DNA of 43,962 bases. Source: DATGSL01 sp964645585. Its GTDB lineage: Bacteria; Verrucomicrobiota; Verrucomicrobiia; Opitutales; T3Sed10-336. Positions 42,262 to 43,962 of the stretch are shown here, piece by piece; positions within the stretch are counted from its first letter, which is position 1; each line of letters starts with the position of its first letter. The notes under the pieces are model-generated. The model searched no databases. It was not told the origin of the DNA and saw only the letters and a list, made by a program, of their open reading frames with translations. The stretch covers positions 1-43,962 of the forward strand of contig CAZYAN010000034.1 in NCBI GenBank assembly GCA_964645585.1. The letters run 5' to 3'. The translations under genes and the position numbers were made by a program.

Positions 42262-43060
42262 NNNNNNNNNNNNNNNNNNNNNNNNNNNNNNNNNNNNNNN
42301 NNNNNNNNNNNNNNNNNNNNNNNNNNNNNNNNNNNNNNNNNNNNNNNNNNNNNNNNNNNNNCCGCTTCCCAGCCGTCGGGCATGCCGTCGCCGTCGGAAT
42401 CCGCATTGTCCGCGGAGGCGCCCCAGAACTGTTCGGCGGCGTCAGCGAGGCCGTCCCCGTCGCGGTCAGCAAACGGATGCTCGTATTCCAGACGGTACGG
42501 CAGACCCGTGCGGAAATGGCTGACGCGTTCAGCAAGCGTTTCATCCATCGGATCGGCACCGATGAGAATCTTCCAAAAATCCGGGATCCCGTCCCCGGCC
42601 GAGTCCATGCGCCGCGGATCGGCTCCGAAGCGGTATTCATCGAGACTGATCACCGAATCCCCGTCCGGGTCCAGAGCGGCGTCGCCGGGATCGAGCGGAT
42701 CGAGACCGTGCTGCACCTCCCAGCCGTCCGGCATGCCGTCGCCGTCGCTGTCCGGATTGTGCGGATCGGTTTTTGCTGAAAATTCCCGCGAGCCGGTCAG
42801 ACCGTCCCCGTCCAGGTCGGTTTCCGCGTCGTCCGGTTCGAGCGGATCAAAGCCGTTATCGATCTCCCAGCCGTCGAAGATGCCGTCCCCGTCGCTGTCG
42901 GGGCTGAGCGGATCGGTGCCGGAAATCCCGATCTCTTCGCTGTCGCTCAGACCGTCGCCGTCGGTGTCGGAATCCAGCCCGCTGCTCCCGATGACAAATT
43001 CGTCGGAGTTGGAAAGTCCGTCTCCGTCGGGGTCGCCGCCGCTTCCCTGTTCGCAATATT
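40969..43060 (-). repeat. TSP3 (DxDGDGL) repeat-coding clusters of the giant gene
   Basis: Two clusters of roughly 70-130 bp repeat units encode DSDGDG(L/M)xDGWE-type calcium loops, at about 42070-43060 and 40969-41320, separated by the LamG domain. Near-identical units such as the DSDGDGMPDGWE codons explain the assembly break at 42262. Confidence 0.75.
42207..42416. other. Assembly gap (100 N) flanked by an identical 55-bp sequence
   Basis: N occupies 42262-42361. The 55 bases before it (42207-42261) and after it (42362-42416) are identical. Removing the N run and one 55-mer (155 bases) leaves 5679 bases between 43730 and 37897, exactly 1893 codons, in one open frame. The N run is therefore a placeholder rather than a measured length. 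Confidence 0.9.
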
Positions 43061-43730
43061 CCTCCGGCATGATCACGAGGGGAACCGTCATGCTCTCGGT
43101 TGCGGTTTTCTTGAAAACATCCGTCCAGATTCCCTCAAGGTCCGCTTCAGGGTCGCGAACGAAAGCGGAATCAGAATCCGGGCACAGCGGCGGCCCGGAC
43201 CTCGCCTTTGCCGTGATGACAAGCTCGACTTTAAAGCGCAGAGGCAGATCCTCTTTCCGGACTGGAAGATCGAGCCAGGGAGGGACTCCCTCCGCGCCTC
43301 CCTCCCAGACCGGCTCGCCGTTGAGAGTCACCTTTATCCGGCGCCTCAGCTCTCCGTCGACGGGACCGCCGCCCCGCGTGTCCAGATAATAATCGTGAAA
43401 CGTCAGAAACAAGCCCCATCCAGGCTCGGGAGGGAGGCCCGGCAATGAACCCAGGGCTGTGTAAAACTGAAAGCGGACCGTTTCGCCCTCGCATGCGCGG
43501 GGGACCTCAGCTTTGATGACCGGCCTTGCGCCGTGCGGGACCGGCGCATGAATCCGCTTCAGCAAAAGGCAGGGAGGAACGTAGCCAGGCACATAAGGAT
43601 TGTCGACCGCATGAAGAGGACCCGGGGCGGCGCCGGGAAAAGCGGCCGCTGCCCAGAGCAGGAAGAGGAAGCGCCGGCGGCGGAAGCCGGCGGTCACGGC
43701 CGCCAGGAAGACGAAGGGGTAAAAGATCAT
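42362..43730 (-). CDS. Giant secreted TSP3/LamG/alpha-beta-hydrolase protein, N-terminal part (5' of assembly gap)
   Basis: First 456 residues of the same gene. The ATG at 43730 gives a longish signal region with FRRRRFLFLLWAAAAFPGA and cleavage near LHA. A GTG at 43697 would give a more typical signal peptide and is a serious alternative. Residues about 45-225 form an unassigned, probably beta-rich domain. From about 233 onwards, calcium-binding TSP3 repeats follow: DPDGDGLSNSDEF, DTDGDGLSDSEE, DSDGDGIFDGWE, DLDGDGLTGSREF, DSDGDGMPDGWE, DPDGDSVISLDEY, DRDGDGLADAAEQF and another DSDGDGMPDGWE cut by the gap. Each repeat supplies Asp-rich loops that bind calcium and stiffen a stalk. The gene is GC-rich, and the 232 bases upstream to the window end hold no gene. 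Confidence 0.8.
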
Positions 43731-43962
43731 CGATGCTTGATCGGTCCGGGGTTGAAGTTCGGGGAAACGAAAGCGGTCCGCGAATGATCTCCGCCAGATG
43801 ACCGAAAGACCGGAAAGGCGGCATTGCGCGAAAGGGGATTCTTATTGAAAGGGGCGGATAAAGCTGAAAGCAAAAGACGGAAAACATCCGGTCCTGTCTC
43901 AAAGGGCTACGGTAATAGCGCCGCCCCTGTCAACCGCCTTTTCAGATTTTTTCCTGAAAATG

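Noticed and set aside
42144..42361. Apparent frameshift and stop after the N run in the giant gene
   Set aside because: The 100-N run is a placeholder of arbitrary length. Collapsing the identical 55-bp flanks restores the frame.
40969..43060. CRISPR-like repetition on the right side of the window
   Set aside because: The repeats are in-frame, diverged and encode DxDGDG calcium loops. There are no uniform repeats or unique spacers.

Overview
The window looks like a chromosomal contig of a Verrucomicrobiota bacterium, probably of the Opitutae type. This is inferred from two proteins with C-terminal PEP-CTERM signals ending in a TM helix and an Arg-rich tail, a DksA/TraR-like protein with a long Lys/Ala-rich N-terminus, a DUF5069-type protein, long TPR proteins, thrombospondin-type-3 (TSP3) secreted proteins, weak or absent Shine-Dalgarno sequences, and GC-rich housekeeping genes. 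No rRNA, tRNA, CRISPR array, insertion sequence or phage gene was found. A run of 100 N (42262-42361) marks an assembly gap, so this is a draft or metagenome assembly.

Layout. 1-2.7 kb: a secreted metzincin protease (minus). 2.9-9.0 kb (plus): ileS, an H1-like/DksA-like protein, lspA and metF. 9.1-9.8 kb (minus): a coupled pair of a 77-aa unknown protein and a SUI1/YciH-like translation factor. 10.0-14.0 kb (plus): sucA-sucB of the 2-oxoglutarate dehydrogenase complex. 14.1-17.0 kb (minus): aspS, a YraN-type nuclease-fold protein and a DUF5069-type protein. 17.0-20.7 kb (minus): a proV-proW-proX glycine betaine importer whose permease carries an unusual helical insertion of about 190 residues. 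20.9-22.5 kb (minus): a membrane-anchored, apparently inactivated Mrr-like protein and a HEAT-repeat protein. 22.8-26.7 kb (plus): nadK, a GYF-like membrane protein, a PpiD/SurA-like chaperone and an FmdB-type zinc ribbon. 26.8-32.2 kb: a PEP-CTERM trypsin-like protease (plus), an M42 aminopeptidase and a 1133-aa exported repeat protein (both minus). 32.4-36.5 kb: thiG and a PEP-CTERM protein (plus), then a TM-anchored TPR protein (minus). 36.9-43.7 kb (minus): a giant secreted TSP3/LamG/alpha-beta-hydrolase gene overlapping a small secreted partner gene.

How the genes fit together. The first two thirds is mostly core metabolism and translation (two aminoacyl-tRNA synthetases, an initiation-factor-like protein, TCA cycle, NADP and C1 metabolism, lipoprotein maturation, osmoprotection). 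The last third is dominated by exported proteins.

The most interesting material is: (i) the giant hydrolase and partner unit, with a compositional break inside the large gene and an N-gap whose flanks are an identical 55-mer; collapsing them restores one 1892-codon frame; (ii) a TAAGG-N5-CCTTA palindrome placed 112-131 nt before both a PEP-CTERM gene and the neighbouring TPR gene, suggesting a shared regulator; (iii) a family of 7-bp-periodic intergenic repeats, one copy arranged as an inverted pair before lspA; and (iv) several enzyme-family members that have lost their diagnostic residues (DksA-like zinc finger, Mrr-like nuclease).
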